Source: Ignelater luminosus
Taxonomy: Eukaryota > Arthropoda > Insecta > Coleoptera > Elateridae
Length of the DNA stretch: 64,000 nucleotides
Assembly (NCBI GenBank): GCA_011009095.1
Contig: VTPC01007996.1
Location: 62,001-126,000 of the forward strand
Reading direction: 5' to 3'
The notes under the pieces were generated by a model that made no database searches, had not been told where the DNA came from, and saw only the letters and a list, made by a program, of their open reading frames with translations. Position 1 is the first letter of the stretch; the number at the start of each line of letters is the position of its first letter. This document shows positions 63,013-64,000 of this stretch, one piece after another. The translations under genes were made by a program, and so were the position numbers.

Positions 63013-64000
63013 CTTGTTACGTGCACACCATTCTTTTTTTATGTTTTGATAATACCACCGGAAATCATTGATTGCATATGAATTGTTATTACTATACGTT
63101 CCTGTGCAAGTTTTGAACCACTTCTTCTTTAGACATTGATATACTAATATTTTACAATATCGCTTTATTTTCTCTTTTTTAAGTGCTTTGAAAATTATGT
63201 AAATGAAAACTTATAATCATAGAATGTAAAGTATGTAATAATAAGGCTTGCTTACAATTAGTAGGCGCACGCAGTGCTTCTGAATATAATCTTATCTAAG
63301 AAGAAACCTTCACTCTCGGTTTCTTAATTGATTCTTCTTTTAATTGTTATTGTTAGCTTTGCTTTTTGATCCAGACAAAAAATTCTACTAAAGACAATGT
63401 AATCCTTGATTTTGCCCTGCCGGCCTAATGCACAGCAACTGCATGTATTTTCCTAGTTCAATTCTAAGCAAATAATACCACTCCTACAGTTTGTCATTGT
63501 AACAAATAGGCGTTTAATAGACAGTTAAGAATTCGATAGCAAATTATTCGGTATAAGCGATAAAAAACCTAGAAGGTTTTATCAAGCTTCACAAACCTCA
63601 ACCTACTATTCTTAAACTTTTCTTATTTTTAAGATAAACATTTACGATTGACTAAACAATTTCAACTTTGTTATGTATAAACAGCTTCATTCGACACTCA
63701 CTGGAGATGATTGAATCTGATGAATTTACTCAATTAATTCAACTTGTTTGGGCGGATCTTGTTCACGGTTTTTGCTCACAACACAAACTAAATGGTTATT
63801 CAGTTCCTTATAAATTTGGTAAAATTCGTTTCTCTTCAAAGCTGAAATAAATTGAAAAGAAACTATTTGAAAAATCGGATTAGGTCAAATGATACATTTT
63901 TACAAAAAGAAGACGTCTTGACTAACTATGGATTTTTGCTTGTACCTACTGTTGAAAATTACTAGTGGTATCTGTTTGATAGTCTCTTTGTACATATGCA

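Larger units (their letters stand above)
46435..64000 (+). other. Eip74EF: Intron 3 of E74, at least 17.5 kb, continuing past the window
   Basis: The intron starts with GTGAGT at 46435. No downstream segment encodes the ETS domain (its highly conserved W-rich and RALRYYY-type blocks were looked for and not seen), so the intron appears to run off the window. It is mostly AT-rich. Named contents are a mariner-like MITE (53290-53499), an N gap (54962-54971), a 20 bp palindrome (57042-57061) and two GC-rich islands (59.47-59.72 and 62.83-63.01 kb). A short, diverged exon could still have been missed by eye. Confidence 0.7.

Overview
This is an AT-rich stretch of an animal nuclear genome, almost certainly an insect. 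It holds one recognisable protein-coding gene on the + strand, in pieces: three coding exons of the ecdysone-induced ETS transcription factor E74 (Drosophila Eip74EF). The identification rests on exons 2 and 3, whose translation carries the E74 signature: an LLHGILSGQ block, then a Tyr/Thr run, then PPSPADSGVSDVDSSSSG and a DELKSRL block. The exon order, splice sites and reading frame join without a break. The species cannot be fixed from the sequence; a beetle or another insect with large introns is a guess.

Layout. 1-5.3 kb: non-coding DNA with two short inverted-repeat (MITE-like) elements side by side at 1.83-2.55 kb and a candidate zero-length 'ratchet' splice site at 4593/4594. 5.34-5.75 kb: GC-richer promoter/5' UTR region with two short upstream ORFs. 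5748-6045: first coding exon, probably isoform-specific (E74B-like by position). 6.05-43.03 kb: a 37 kb intron with scattered GC-richer islands carrying nuclear-receptor and CREB-type motifs, a truncated mariner-like MITE at 23.6 kb and a decayed non-LTR retrotransposon fragment at 41.3 kb. 43033-43227: exon 2. 43.23-46.19 kb: a 3 kb intron with a compact GC-rich block of hormone-receptor-type direct repeats. 46192-46434: exon 3. 46.4-64.0 kb: the next intron, open at the window end, with a complete 210 bp mariner-like MITE at 53.3 kb, a 10-base N gap at 54.96 kb, and two more GC-rich islands. No exon for the DNA-binding ETS domain was found, so the 3' part of the gene is expected to the right of the window.

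How it fits together. E74 is an early gene of the ecdysone cascade. All three exon ends seen here are in splice phase 1, so alternative first exons can be joined to exon 2, and exons 2 and 3 could each be skipped without changing frame. Most of the window is intron. Its interest lies in candidate regulatory islands, above all a DR2 + DR5 nuclear-receptor block at 45.65-45.71 kb and twin perfect CRE sites at 19.51-19.55 kb. The many other open frames of 60-116 codons look like chance ORFs. No CRISPR array, operon, rRNA or convincing tRNA gene was seen.
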